Assembly (NCBI RefSeq): GCF_001006785.1
Contig: NZ_CDHO01000001.1
Span: 124,001 to 188,000, forward strand
Source: Hyphomicrobium_B sp001006785
Lineage (GTDB): Bacteria > Pseudomonadota > Alphaproteobacteria > Rhizobiales > Hyphomicrobiaceae
Reading direction: 5' to 3'
Length of the DNA stretch: 64,000 nt
How positions within the stretch are numbered: the stretch's first letter is position 1; each line of letters opens with the position of its first letter. Below are positions 33,577 through 42,109 of the stretch, piece after piece. Under the pieces are notes generated by a model. It worked only from the letters and a program-made list of their open reading frames with translations. It did no database searches and had not been told where the DNA came from. Made by a program: the position numbers and the translations under genes.

Positions 33577-36201
33577 TCACCCAACGACATTCACGATCCT
33601 TTGCGGGACAACGATGACTTTTTTCGGGGCGCGGCCGTCAAGGGCACGGACCACCGAATCCAGCTTCAACGCTGCCGCTTCCACCTCCTCGGATTTCGCA
33701 GTGCGCGAAACCACGAGCTCGTCCCGTCGCTTACCATTCACCTGTACGGCAATGGTCACTTGATCGTCAACGAGTAGGTCCGGTTCGACGGCCGGCCACG
33801 GTTGGTTCGCGAGCAGCGTGTTGTAACCGAGCCGCGCCCAGCATTCCTCCGCCAAATGCGGCATCATGGGGCCGATCATCGAAACCAACAGTGCCCCAGC
33901 CTCGTGCGCGGCCCAGGCGAGGCCCGGCTCGCTCTTGGTTAGAACGGTCTGGAGAACATTCGAGAACTCGTGGATGTTGGCGACGGCCACGTTGAAGCGC
34001 AGGGCCTCAATGGCCTTGCCGACGTTGTCGAGCGCACGATGGCCAGCCTTGCGAAGCTCCAGCGCATCCGGTCCGAACGTGTCAGGACGTTTGTCCGGCT
34101 TCTGAGGATAAGCTTCGATGATGTCGTCCATCAGGCGCCAGACGCGCTGGATGAAACGGCTCGCGCCCGCAACGCCCGCTTCCGTCCAGATCACGTCGCG
34201 TTCCGGCGGACTGTCGGACAGCATGAACCAGCGGGCGCAGTCGGCGCCGTAATGGGCGATGATGTCGTCAGGGTCGACAAGGTTCTTTTTCGACTTCGAC
34301 ATCTTTTCGATGGGGCCGATGGCGGCGAGACGTCCGGTCGCGATCTCGATCGCCTGGCGGCTGGCGCCTTCGCCCTCGAGACGAACATCGTTCGGCAATA
34401 GCCAGAAACCGTCCTGAGACTTGTACGTCTCGTGCGTCACCATGCCTTGCGTGAACAGGGCCGAGAACGGCTCGCGGACGTTCGACGCAAATTTCAGGTG
34501 GCCGGTGTCGCACATGGCGCGCGCGAAAAAGCGCGAATAGAGCAGATGCAAAATCGCGTGCTCGATGCCGCCGATGTACTGGTCGACCGGCAGCCAATAA
34601 TGCGCGGCGTCCTTGTCGACAGGCGTCTTCGCTTCCGGCGCCGTGAAGCGCACGAAATACCAGGAGGAATCGACGAAGGTGTCCATCGTGTCGGTTTCGC
34701 GCGTCGCGTCGCCGCCGCAGGTCGGGCATTTGACATGCTTCCACGTCGGGTGCCGTTCGAGCGGATTGCCCGGCTTATCGAAGGTCGCGTCTTCCGGCAG
34801 CGTCACCGGCAGGTCCTGTTCCGGAACGCCGACGACACCGCATTTTTCGCAATGGATAACGGGGATCGGACAGCCCCAATAGCGCTGACGCGAGATGCCC
34901 CAGTCGCGCAGGCGGAAATTGACCTTGCGCGCGCCCTGTGGCCGGTTCGCCAGTTTCTGCTGTTCGAGAATATCGGCAGCTTTGTCGAAGGCTGCCTTGG
35001 TCGTGAGGCCGTCGAGAAAGCGCGAATTGATCATCGTGCCGTCTTCGGAATAGGCCTTGTTCTTGATCTCGAACGTGTCCTTGTTTTCACCCGGCGGCAG
35101 GATGACGGGCACGACCGGCAGCTCGTAGCGGCGCGCGAAATCCATGTCGCGCTGATCGCCTGACGGGCAGCCGAAGATGGCGCCGGTGCCGTAGTCCATC
35201 AAGATGAAGTTCGCGACGTAGACCGGCAATTGCCAGGACTTGTCGAGCGGATGAACGGCGCGAATGCCGGTATCGAAGCCACGCTTCTCGGCGGCCTCGA
35301 TTTCGGCGACCGAGGTTCCGAGACGGCGGCACTCGTCGCAGAACGCGGCGAGATCGGGATTGTTCTCAGCGGCGGCGCGCGCGATCGGATGATCGGCGGC
35401 GACCGCCAGGAACGATGCGCCGAACAGCGTGTCGGGCCGCGTCGTGTAGACTTCCAGCTCGGAGAAGCCCTTGGGCGCAGTGTCCTTGTCCAGTGCCCAG
35501 CGGATCAGCATGCCTTCGGAGCGTCCGATCCAGTTCGCCTGCATCAGGCGCACCTTCTCCGGCCAGTTGGTGAGCGTATCGAGGTCGCTCAGCAATTCCT
35601 CGGCGTAGTCAGTGATCTTGAAGAACCACTGCGTCAGCTCGCGCTGTTCGACCAGCGCGCCGGAGCGCCAACCGCGTCCGTCGATCACCTGCTCGTTGGC
35701 GAGAACGGTGTGGTCGACCGGGTCCCAGTTGACCTTCGAGGACTTGCGGTAGGCGAGGCCCTTTTTCAGCAGGTCCAGGAACAGCTTCTGCTGATGACGA
35801 TAGTAGTTCGGCGAGCAGGTCGCGATCTCGCGTGACCAGTCGAGCGACAGGCCCATCGACTTCAGCTGGCCGCGCATCGTGTCGATGTTGGCGTAGGTCC
35901 ATGTGCCCGGGTGGACCTTGCGCTCCATCGCGGCGTTCTCGGCCGGCATGCCGAACGCGTCCCAGCCCATCGGGTGCAGGACGTTGAACCCCTTCGCCCG
36001 CTTGAAGCGAGCAAAGACATCGCCCATCGCATAGTTGCGGACGTGGCCCATATGGATGCGTCCCGAGGGGTAGGGAAACATCTCGAGCACGTAGCATTTG
36101 GGCTGCTTGTGATCTTCGGAGGCGCGGAAAATCTGGTTTTTGTCCCAGATATGCTGCCAATAACGTTCGCGGTCGGGTGCGTTGTAGCGTTCAGTGGCCA
36201 T
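33577..36201 (-). CDS. leuS: Leucyl-tRNA synthetase
   Basis: This 874-residue class I aminoacyl-tRNA synthetase charges tRNA-Leu. The HIGH-type motif is FPYPSGRIHMGHVRNY (about residue 43); the CP1 editing domain contains TTRPDTLFGASFLAVAADHP (begins near 245) and MDYGTGAIFGCPSGDQRD; two CxxC pairs (CEKCGVV, CPTCGGD) bind zinc; and the KMSKS loop is present as KMSKSKKNLVDP (about 607). The ATG at 36201 (MATERYNAP) has AGAAAG ten bases before it. The promoter must lie between here and fic, where the half-site array is found. It heads the leuS-lptE-holA operon. Confidence 0.96.
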   Translation of the reverse strand: MATERYNAPDRERYWQHIWDKNQIFRASEDHKQPKCYVLEMFPYPSGRIHMGHVRNYAMGDVFARFKRAKGFNVLHPMGWDAFGMPAENAAMERKVHPGTWTYANIDTMRGQLKSMGLSLDWSREIATCSPNYYRHQQKLFLDLLKKGLAYRKSSKVNWDPVDHTVLANEQVIDGRGWRSGALVEQRELTQWFFKITDYAEELLSDLDTLTNWPEKVRLMQANWIGRSEGMLIRWALDKDTAPKGFSELEVYTTRPDTLFGASFLAVAADHPIARAAAENNPDLAAFCDECRRLGTSVAEIEAAEKRGFDTGIRAVHPLDKSWQLPVYVANFILMDYGTGAIFGCPSGDQRDMDFARRYELPVVPVILPPGENKDTFEIKNKAYSEDGTMINSRFLDGLTTKAAFDKAADILEQQKLANRPQGARKVNFRLRDWGISRQRYWGCPIPVIHCEKCGVVGVPEQDLPVTLPEDATFDKPGNPLERHPTWKHVKCPTCGGDATRETDTMDTFVDSSWYFVRFTAPEAKTPVDKDAAHYWLPVDQYIGGIEHAILHLLYSRFFARAMCDTGHLKFASNVREPFSALFTQGMVTHETYKSQDGFWLLPNDVRLEGEGASRQAIEIATGRLAAIGPIEKMSKSKKNLVDPDDIIAHYGADCARWFMLSDSPPERDVIWTEAGVAGASRFIQRVWRLMDDIIEAYPQKPDKRPDTFGPDALELRKAGHRALDNVGKAIEALRFNVAVANIHEFSNVLQTVLTKSEPGLAWAAHEAGALLVSMIGPMMPHLAEECWARLGYNTLLANQPWPAVEPDLLVDDQVTIAVQVNGKRRDELVVSRTAKSEEVEAAALKLDSVVRALDGRAPKKVIVVPQRIVNVVG

Positions 36202-36293
36202 GGGGCCCATTCTTTCTGGGATTTTGAATTGGTTAGCGCCGTAAAAAGCCCGAAAGGTCGAGAGGGTCAAGTCGTCGGCTTCGCCGGCTGACA

Positions 36294-36461
36294 TGTCGTA
36301 ATAATTCGTTTTTTACGACATATAGGGAGAACGTGTCGTGGCCTACGACATATCCCCTACAATATGTCGTATAAATATTGTTTTCACGACATGTATTGAA
36401 CATATGTCGTTGCCGCCGACATGTCGGACTGATGTGTCGGCTAGCACCGGAATTGCCGACA
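36294..36461. promoter_or_regulatory. Helically phased array of TGTCGK/MCGACA half-sites
   Basis: Ten half-sites alternate in direction: TGTCGT/G begins at 36294, 36334, 36365, 36405 and 36435; ACGACA/CCGACA begins at 36315, 36345, 36386, 36416 and 36456. Each forward site pairs with the next reverse site to give five inverted repeats of 27, 17, 27, 17 and 27 bp, with centres at 36307, 36342, 36378, 36413 and 36448. Successive sites are 21, 19, 11, 20, 21, 19, 11, 19 and 21 bp apart, all close to whole helical turns. An extra TGTCGG is at 36422. The array ends one base before the fic ATG and lies 93 bp from the leuS start. It looks like a multi-operator for a dimeric DNA-binding protein. Confidence 0.8.
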
Positions 36462-36462
36462 T

Positions 36463-37611
36463 ATGAAAACTTTCGATCCGACGAGTCCTTATAATGCTTT
36501 GCCCAAGCTGCCGCCTCCCGGCGACTTGGAGACGAAAGCCGTCCTGAAAAAATGCGCGTCGGTCCACGCCGCGCTTGCCGCGCTCAAGGAGCGGGGCCGC
36601 CGCATTCCGGATCAAAGCGTTCTCATCAATGCGATCCCGATCATGGAAGCCAAGGACAGCTCGGCGATCGAAAACATCGTCACGACGAGCGATGCGCTGT
36701 TCCGCGACGCCAGTTTGAAAGACGACAGCGACGCGGACCCGGCCACCAAGGAAGCGTCGCGCTACCGGTCGGCGCTGCAGCTCGGCTTTCAGACGTTGGC
36801 GCATCGGCCGATCACGACGCGCACCGCTGTCGATATCTGTTCCGACCTCAAAGGCGTCGATCTCGATGTTCGGAGCGTGCCAGGCACGAAGCTTCGCAAC
36901 ACGAATACCGGCGACGTGATCTACACGCCGCCCGAGGGCGAGATTCTGCTGCGCGAGCTGCTCGCGAATTGGGAGCGCTTCTTGAATGACGCGACGGAAC
37001 TCGATCCCGTCGTGCGCATGGCCGTCGGACATTATCAGTTCGAGGCCATCCATCCCTTTATCGACGGCAACGGTCGCACGGGACGCGTCATCAATATTCT
37101 GTTTCTGATCGAGCAGGGTTTGCTCGACCTGCCGACGCTGTATCTCAGCCGGTATATTCTCGCGAACAGGGCGGACTACTATCGGCTGCTTCTCGACGTA
37201 ACGACGAAGCAGGCTTGGGAAGCCTGGATTCTCTATATGCTCGACGGCATCGAGAACACCGCGCGATGGACGGCTGCAAAGATCGGCGCGATCTACGATC
37301 TCATCGATGCGACGGTTACTTATGTCCGCGACGCGGCGCCGAAAATTTATACGCGCGAACTCGTCGACGTCATTTTCATGCAGCCCTACAGCCGAATTCA
37401 GAATGTCGTCGAACGCGGACTTGCGCATCGGGAAAAGGCATCGCGGGATCTGAAGCATCTCGTCGCCATCGGTGTGCTGCGCGAAATCAAAGTCGGGCGT
37501 GAGAAGCTTTTTCTCAACGTGCGCTATGCGGCGCTTCTCAGCGGCGACGCCAATACATTCGACGCTTTTGCGAAGATCGAACCGGTGGCACCGGCGCAGT
37601 CGAAGAAATGA
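36463..37611 (+). CDS. fic: Class II Fic family protein adenylyltransferase
   Basis: This 382-residue enzyme transfers AMP (or another nucleotide part) to a protein hydroxyl. The N-terminal Fic_N domain carries the self-inhibitory motif (S/T)xxxE(G/N) as S66-S-A-I-E70-N71, which places it in class II. The complete active-site motif is HPFIDGNGRTGR at residues 197-208, with catalytic His197. The C-terminal 100 residues (IYTRELVDVIFMQPYSRI, VVERGLAHREKASRDLKHL, VLREIKVGREKLFLNV) look like a winged helix, as in Shewanella SoFic. The ATG follows a dense operator array by one base and has only a weak GGAA ribosome-binding site, so control at the start is likely. The protein target is unknown. Confidence 0.92.
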   Translation: MKTFDPTSPYNALPKLPPPGDLETKAVLKKCASVHAALAALKERGRRIPDQSVLINAIPIMEAKDSSAIENIVTTSDALFRDASLKDDSDADPATKEASRYRSALQLGFQTLAHRPITTRTAVDICSDLKGVDLDVRSVPGTKLRNTNTGDVIYTPPEGEILLRELLANWERFLNDATELDPVVRMAVGHYQFEAIHPFIDGNGRTGRVINILFLIEQGLLDLPTLYLSRYILANRADYYRLLLDVTTKQAWEAWILYMLDGIENTARWTAAKIGAIYDLIDATVTYVRDAAPKIYTRELVDVIFMQPYSRIQNVVERGLAHREKASRDLKHLVAIGVLREIKVGREKLFLNVRYAALLSGDANTFDAFAKIEPVAPAQSKK

Positions 37612-37614
37612 GAA

Positions 37615-37639
37615 CGGGCCGCACGTGACGTGCGACCCG
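37615..37639. terminator. Hairpin between convergent fic and glcG-like genes
   Basis: CGGG and CGCACG pair with CGTGCG and CCCG around a 3-base loop, with one symmetric mismatch. No T-run follows on either strand, so termination is less certain than for the other hairpins. Confidence 0.45.
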
Positions 37640-37669
37640 CAGCAATCCTTCAACTTATAAAGCCAAGCG

Positions 37670-38074
37670 TCAGCAGGTGTGCGCCGCGGCTCCGGCCTCG
37701 GCGACGGTCTGGTCCTGAACACCGCTGCCGCCCGAGACGCCGATGGCGCCGATCACGACACCGTTCTGATCTTTGAGCGGGATGCCGCCCGCGAAGATCA
37801 TGACGCGGTCGTGGTTGGAAACGTGGATGCCGTAAAACTGATCGCCCGGCTGGCTGTTGTCGGCGAGTTCCTTGGTCGAGATGTTGAACGCCCGCGCGGT
37901 AAATGCCTTGTTGATCGCGATGTTGATCGAGCCGATCCAGGCTTTGTCCATGCGGATGTGGGAGATGAGGTTGGCGCCTTCGTCCACCACAGCGATATTC
38001 ATCGGCTGGCCGATCTCGATTGCCTTCTTCTCGGCGGCGTCAATGATGCGGCGGGCGTCTTCGAGTTTCAGCAT
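37670..38074 (-). CDS. GlcG/HbpS family (heme-binding-like) protein
   Basis: This 134-residue protein is a DUF336 (GlcG/HbpS/PduO C-terminal) member. Typical blocks are LEDARRIIDAAEKKAIE, IAVVDEGANLISHIRMDKAW, SINIAINKAFTARAF, MIFAGGIPLKDQNGVVIGAIGVSGG and a C-terminal DQTVAEAGAAA. Family members bind heme or cobalamin or act as redox sensors, while many have no known role. AGGAG five bases upstream sets the ATG at 38074; longer frames are not supported. It is monocistronic and divergent from yggS with about 130 bp between starts. Confidence 0.85.
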   Translation of the reverse strand: MLKLEDARRIIDAAEKKAIEIGQPMNIAVVDEGANLISHIRMDKAWIGSINIAINKAFTARAFNISTKELADNSQPGDQFYGIHVSNHDRVMIFAGGIPLKDQNGVVIGAIGVSGGSGVQDQTVAEAGAAAHTC

Positions 38075-38203
38075 GGGGGCTCCTGTAGTCGATCCAAAGA
38101 TGACGATGCGCATATATGCGTTGGCTCTCCGCACACCATTGCGACACTTGTTCTTGAAGCGGCGGAGGCGTTATGGAGAGGGCGAGCAGTTCAGGGACAG
38201 AGC

Positions 38204-38884
38204 GTGACAGACGACACCTACCACGATACCGCGCCGGAGAGGTTAAAGCGCGTAAGGCATGAGATCGTCACGGCCGCAGAGGCGGTCAAGCGCTCGCCAG
38301 CGGACATCGAACTGGTTGCAGTTTCAAAGACTTTCGATGCCGACGCCGTACGGCCGGTGCTGGCTGCGGGGCAACGCGTGTTCGGCGAAAATCGCGTGCA
38401 GGAAGCCGAGCGCAAGTGGCCGGAGCTGAAACGCGAGTTCGCGGACGTCGAATTGCATCTGATCGGGCCGCTGCAATCGAACAAGGCCAAGGACGCGGTC
38501 GCGCTGTTCGACGTCATTCATACCATCGATCGCGAGAAGATCGCGCGTGCGGTTGCGGAAGAAATTTCGCGGGAGGGGCGGGCGCTCAAATTTTTCGTGC
38601 AGGTCAACACCGGCGAAGAGCCGCAAAAGGCCGGGGTGCCGCCGCGCGAGGCGAAAGCGTTCGTCGATTTTTGCACGTCGGATCTCAAGCTGCCGATCGT
38701 CGGGCTGATGTGCATTCCGCCGGTGGACGAAGAGCCGGCGGTGCATTTCGCATTCCTCGCGAAGCTCGCGAAAGAAGCCGGTCTCAAAAGCCTCAGCATG
38801 GGCATGAGTAGCGATTTCGAGACGGCGATTGCCTTTGGCGCCACGCATGTCCGTGTCGGAAGCGCGATTTTTGGGGGACGGTAA
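38204..38884 (+). CDS. yggS: YggS family pyridoxal phosphate homeostasis protein
   Basis: This 226-residue protein is the PLP-binding, fold-III YggS/PROSC type, which buffers PLP and affects amino acid pools but has no known catalysis. The PLP Lys is K42 in LVAVSKTF. Other marks are GENRVQEAERKWPEL, LHLIGPLQSNKAK, FFVQVNTGEEPQKAGV, LSMGMSSDFETAI and VRVGSAIFGGR. The start is GTG at 38204 with AGGGA eight bases before it. The frame is open far upstream, but the upstream part has no resemblance to the family. Confidence 0.94.
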   Translation: MTDDTYHDTAPERLKRVRHEIVTAAEAVKRSPADIELVAVSKTFDADAVRPVLAAGQRVFGENRVQEAERKWPELKREFADVELHLIGPLQSNKAKDAVALFDVIHTIDREKIARAVAEEISREGRALKFFVQVNTGEEPQKAGVPPREAKAFVDFCTSDLKLPIVGLMCIPPVDEEPAVHFAFLAKLAKEAGLKSLSMGMSSDFETAIAFGATHVRVGSAIFGGR

Positions 38885-39017
38885 AGCGGGCCTGCGCGGC
38901 ACGCCTGTTGTTTCCCACTGCATTTTTTGTGGCCGCCGCATCGATCTCGAGTCGCGGTGCTAGGCTCCGTCGCTGATTCGGCTGCGTATTTGGGCCGGTG
39001 CGCGATAGGGGCTCAAC

Positions 39018-39950
39018 ATGACCGCGTCTTCTCAGAAGAAAGATCCGATCGAAGCTGAGGCTAATGCGTCGGCGGCGGAAGCCGCCCGTGACGCGCGAGC
39101 GGAAATTCTCGAGAAGAGCAAGGATGCCAACGCCAGTAAGGCCGCCGTTTCGAAGCTGAAGAAAGCTGAAAAAGACGCGACGACCGATGCGCGCAAGAAG
39201 TGGTACGATTTCGAGGTCAACGTCTGGATCACGAACTTCAACTCGATCGAGTTCGGCCCGTGGAAGCGCGAGCGCAATCGCGGCAAGTCGCGCCAGTTTA
39301 CGACCGACATGGATATCTTCGCCGAGATCATCGAGAACGGTACGCGGACCGGCGTGCTTGGCTATCGCAAGGAGATTTGGAAAGACGCGTCGGGCATGGA
39401 TAAGCGGCTTGTGTTCAAGCTGTTCTCCGACACGCTGAACTGGAAAGCGAGCATGGACATGATGCTCGGCCGTTCGATTCAACAGACGCTTGGTGCGCGC
39501 GGCGTTCCGGTTACGACGTATTCGATCAACACCAGCGAAGACGACTATCTCGTCTATCTCGAGCGATCGGCAAACAAATGGCCGCTGATGCCGGAGAACT
39601 TCTCATTTTTTCTGATGGAGGGCGGTGAGCCGAAATTCTATCGGTTCCGGCGGGATTTCATCAATCTCGGCGGCGATTACACTCTCATCAACCAGCATGG
39701 CGAGCATGTGGGCCATATCGACGGCGCCATTCTGACGATCGGCGGCAGATGGCGCTGCAAAGTGCGCGGAGATCATGCCGATCCGCGTCTCATTCAGGTG
39801 ATGAAACTGTTCACGGGCATGATCGTCTTCAATCGCCAGGCACGGCGCCACGTGAAAGCGTTGGCGCATGATATTCGCGACGGGCGCATCAAGCCCGATA
39901 TCCAGCGTCAGGAAGCGGATCTCTATATGAATCCGCGGCGCGTCCGCTGA
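39018..39950 (+). CDS. Unknown protein, possible LURP-one/tubby-like C-terminal fold
   Basis: I do not recognise this 310-residue protein. Residues 1-65 are Lys/Ala/Glu-rich and likely a coiled coil (AEAARDARAEILEKSKDAN). The rest alternates aromatic and charged strands. The segment DYTLINQHGEHVGHIDGAI then GRWRCKVRGDHADPRL, followed by a hydrophobic helix (LIQVMKLFTGMIVFN), resembles the end of LURP-one-related/scramblase-like beta barrels, where a repeated x-x-D-x-x-G-x-x-V-G pattern wraps a central hydrophobic helix. This is a structural guess. There is no signal peptide. AGGGG seven bases before the ATG supports the start. Neighbours yggS and ppk2 give no functional hint. Confidence 0.75.
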   Translation: MTASSQKKDPIEAEANASAAEAARDARAEILEKSKDANASKAAVSKLKKAEKDATTDARKKWYDFEVNVWITNFNSIEFGPWKRERNRGKSRQFTTDMDIFAEIIENGTRTGVLGYRKEIWKDASGMDKRLVFKLFSDTLNWKASMDMMLGRSIQQTLGARGVPVTTYSINTSEDDYLVYLERSANKWPLMPENFSFFLMEGGEPKFYRFRRDFINLGGDYTLINQHGEHVGHIDGAILTIGGRWRCKVRGDHADPRLIQVMKLFTGMIVFNRQARRHVKALAHDIRDGRIKPDIQRQEADLYMNPRRVR

Positions 39951-40050
39951 GCATCGCCTTTCGGCGAAGGCTCGACGAGGTTCGCATAAAGTATCGGCGG
40001 GGATGCTTGGCATCGCCCGCCGAATTGTTTTTCAAAGCACTGTTTCGCGG

Positions 40051-40974
40051 TCAATAGATAGCCGGGACGTACATGTCGTCCGGCACGGGCTCGCGCAGAT
40101 AATCGGGATTGTGCACGCGATCCGGAAGCACGATCGGCGCGCGTAGGACTTCCTGATAGGGAATTTGCGTCAAGAGATGGCTGATGCAGTTGAGGCGCGC
40201 GCGCTTCTTGTCGTCGGCGTGCACGATCCACCACGGCGCTTCTGGAATGTGCGTGCGTTCGAGCATCGCTTCCTTGGCTTTGGTATAGGCTTCCCAGCGT
40301 CGGCGGGATTCGAGATCCATCGGCGACAGCTTCCACTGCTTGATCGGATCGTGGATGCGCATCTGGAAGCGCAAATGCTGTTCGTCGTCGGAGATCGAAA
40401 ACCAGTACTTGATGAGCGTGATGCCGGAGCGCACGAGCATCTTTTCGAATTCAGGCACAGTGCGGAAAAACTCTTCCACATCCGAGTCCGAGCAGAAGCC
40501 CATGACGCGTTCGACACCGGCGCGATTGTACCAGGAGCGATCGAACAGTACCATTTCGCCAGCCGCCGGAAGATGCGGAACGTAGCGTTGAAAATACCAT
40601 TGCGAACGTTCGCGTTCGCTTGGCGCCGGGAGCGCCACGACGCGCACGACGCGCGGATTGAGGCGCTGGGTGATGCGCTTGATGACGCCGCCTTTGCCCG
40701 CAGCATCGCGACCTTCGAAGAGCACGACGACTTTCAGTTTCTGCGTTACGACCCAATCCTGCAATTTGATCAGCTCGCGCTGCAGGCGGAACAGTTCCTG
40801 GAAATAGACTTTGCGATCGAGCGCGCTGTCGCTGTCGGATTGCTCTTTTCCGTCGATGAGCTTTTGCAGGCGGTCGTCGTCCATCTCCATCTCGAGTTCT
40901 TCATCGAGGCTGTCGGCGATCTCAGCTTCGATGCGCGCTGACATGCCGTCGTACTTCTCGCGTTCGTCAATCAT
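40051..40974 (-). CDS. ppk2: Polyphosphate kinase 2
   Basis: This 307-residue enzyme uses polyphosphate to phosphorylate nucleoside diphosphates (or the reverse). The P-loop-kinase core has Walker A FEGRDAAGKGGVIKRI at about residue 75, the lid RERSQWYFQRYVPHLP and Walker B MVLFDRSWYNRAGVERVMGF (20 residues, Asp and Arg of the family). It is a one-domain PPK2. The acidic N-terminal 45 residues (EELEMEMDDDRLQ) are an extension found in the class that contains Sinorhizobium PPK2. AGGA eight bases before the ATG at 40974 sets the start; an ATG at 41019 is less likely. Confidence 0.93.
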   Translation of the reverse strand: MIDEREKYDGMSARIEAEIADSLDEELEMEMDDDRLQKLIDGKEQSDSDSALDRKVYFQELFRLQRELIKLQDWVVTQKLKVVVLFEGRDAAGKGGVIKRITQRLNPRVVRVVALPAPSERERSQWYFQRYVPHLPAAGEMVLFDRSWYNRAGVERVMGFCSDSDVEEFFRTVPEFEKMLVRSGITLIKYWFSISDDEQHLRFQMRIHDPIKQWKLSPMDLESRRRWEAYTKAKEAMLERTHIPEAPWWIVHADDKKRARLNCISHLLTQIPYQEVLRAPIVLPDRVHNPDYLREPVPDDMYVPAIY

Positions 40975-41083
40975 GTTTCGTCCTGTGGCGGTCTCTTCGG
41001 CGATACCGGCCATAGACACGCGAACCCGATGACAGGCTTATGACAGTGTTAGCCTTTGGCGCGGCTCGAAAATCCTGTTCGTC

Positions 41084-42109
41084 TCAGACCGGAGAGGGAT
41101 TGCGTTCGCTGAAGCCGGACTGATGCCAATATGGGTACGGTTTCGTCGTCTCGCTTGCGGCGTCGAGCTTGGCGACCTGTTCCGGCGTCAGGTTCCAGCC
41201 GATGGCGCCGAGATTGTCCTTGAGCTGCTTCTCGTCACGGGCGCCGATAATGACACTCGAAACGGTGGGGCGCTGGAACAGCCAGTTGAGCGCGATCTGC
41301 GGTATCGACTTGCCGGTTTCCTTCGCGATTTCATCGAGCACATCGACAATATGAAAAAGACGCTCATCATCGATGGGCGGTCCTTTGTCGGCCGTCTGAT
41401 GCAGGCGGCTCGTCTCGGGCAGCGGCTGACCGCGGCGGATTTTTCCGGTCAAACGTCCCCAGCCGAGAGGACTCCAAATGAGAGCGCCGACGCCCTGATC
41501 GAGTCCGAGCGGCATCAGCTCCCACTCATAATCGCGGCCGAGCAGCGAATAATATGTCTGATTGGCGACGTAGCGCGGGTAGCCGTAGCGGTCGGCGACG
41601 GCGAGCGATTTCATCAGATGCCAGCCGGAAAAATTGGAAACGCCGACGTAACGGATTTTGCCGGCGCGCACCAATTGATCGAGTGTCGAGAGTACTTCCT
41701 CGGGCGGCGTCATCGCGTCGAAGCCGTGCAACTGGAAAATGTCGATATGATCCGTCTGCAAGCGCTTCAGGGCTTCGTCACAGGATTTCAAAAGGTGAAG
41801 GCGCGAGGAGCCGACGTCGTTGGGAGCGTCGCTGAAACGAAACGTGGCTTTCGTCGAGATGAGGACCTTGTCGCGGCGGCCTTTGAGGGATTCGCCGAGA
41901 ACCTGTTCCGAAACGCCGTCGGAATAGATGTCGGCGGTATCGAATAATGTGACGCCGGCGTCGAGGCAGAGATCGATCATCCGGCGGGCTGCCGTGACGT
42001 CCGTCGAACCCCAGGCGCGAAAGAATTCGCTCGCGCCGCCGAACGTGGCCGCGCCAAAAGAAAGGAGTGGAACAGTCAATCCGGACGAGCCGAGGCGGCG
42101 ATATTCCAT
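41084..42109 (-). CDS. Aldo/keto reductase
   Basis: This 341-residue NADPH-dependent oxidoreductase has the (beta/alpha)8 barrel of the aldo/keto reductase superfamily. The catalytic tetrad is visible as Asp and Tyr in LFDTADIYSDG, Lys in VLISTKATF and His in IDIFQLHGFD. The C-terminal cofactor phosphate loop is SSVIIGARDEKQLKDNL. Length and the MEYRRLGSSGLTVPLLSFG start match the YajO/Tas-like group. AGGAA six bases upstream supports the ATG at 42109. The substrate cannot be told from sequence. It faces away from the CHAP-like gene across a 345-bp gap. Confidence 0.9.
   Translation of the reverse strand: MEYRRLGSSGLTVPLLSFGAATFGGASEFFRAWGSTDVTAARRMIDLCLDAGVTLFDTADIYSDGVSEQVLGESLKGRRDKVLISTKATFRFSDAPNDVGSSRLHLLKSCDEALKRLQTDHIDIFQLHGFDAMTPPEEVLSTLDQLVRAGKIRYVGVSNFSGWHLMKSLAVADRYGYPRYVANQTYYSLLGRDYEWELMPLGLDQGVGALIWSPLGWGRLTGKIRRGQPLPETSRLHQTADKGPPIDDERLFHIVDVLDEIAKETGKSIPQIALNWLFQRPTVSSVIIGARDEKQLKDNLGAIGWNLTPEQVAKLDAASETTKPYPYWHQSGFSERNPSPV

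Noticed and set aside
36294..36461. CRISPR array as explanation of the TGTCGT repeats
   Set aside because: The repeated unit is only 6-8 bp, alternates in direction and no cas gene is near.
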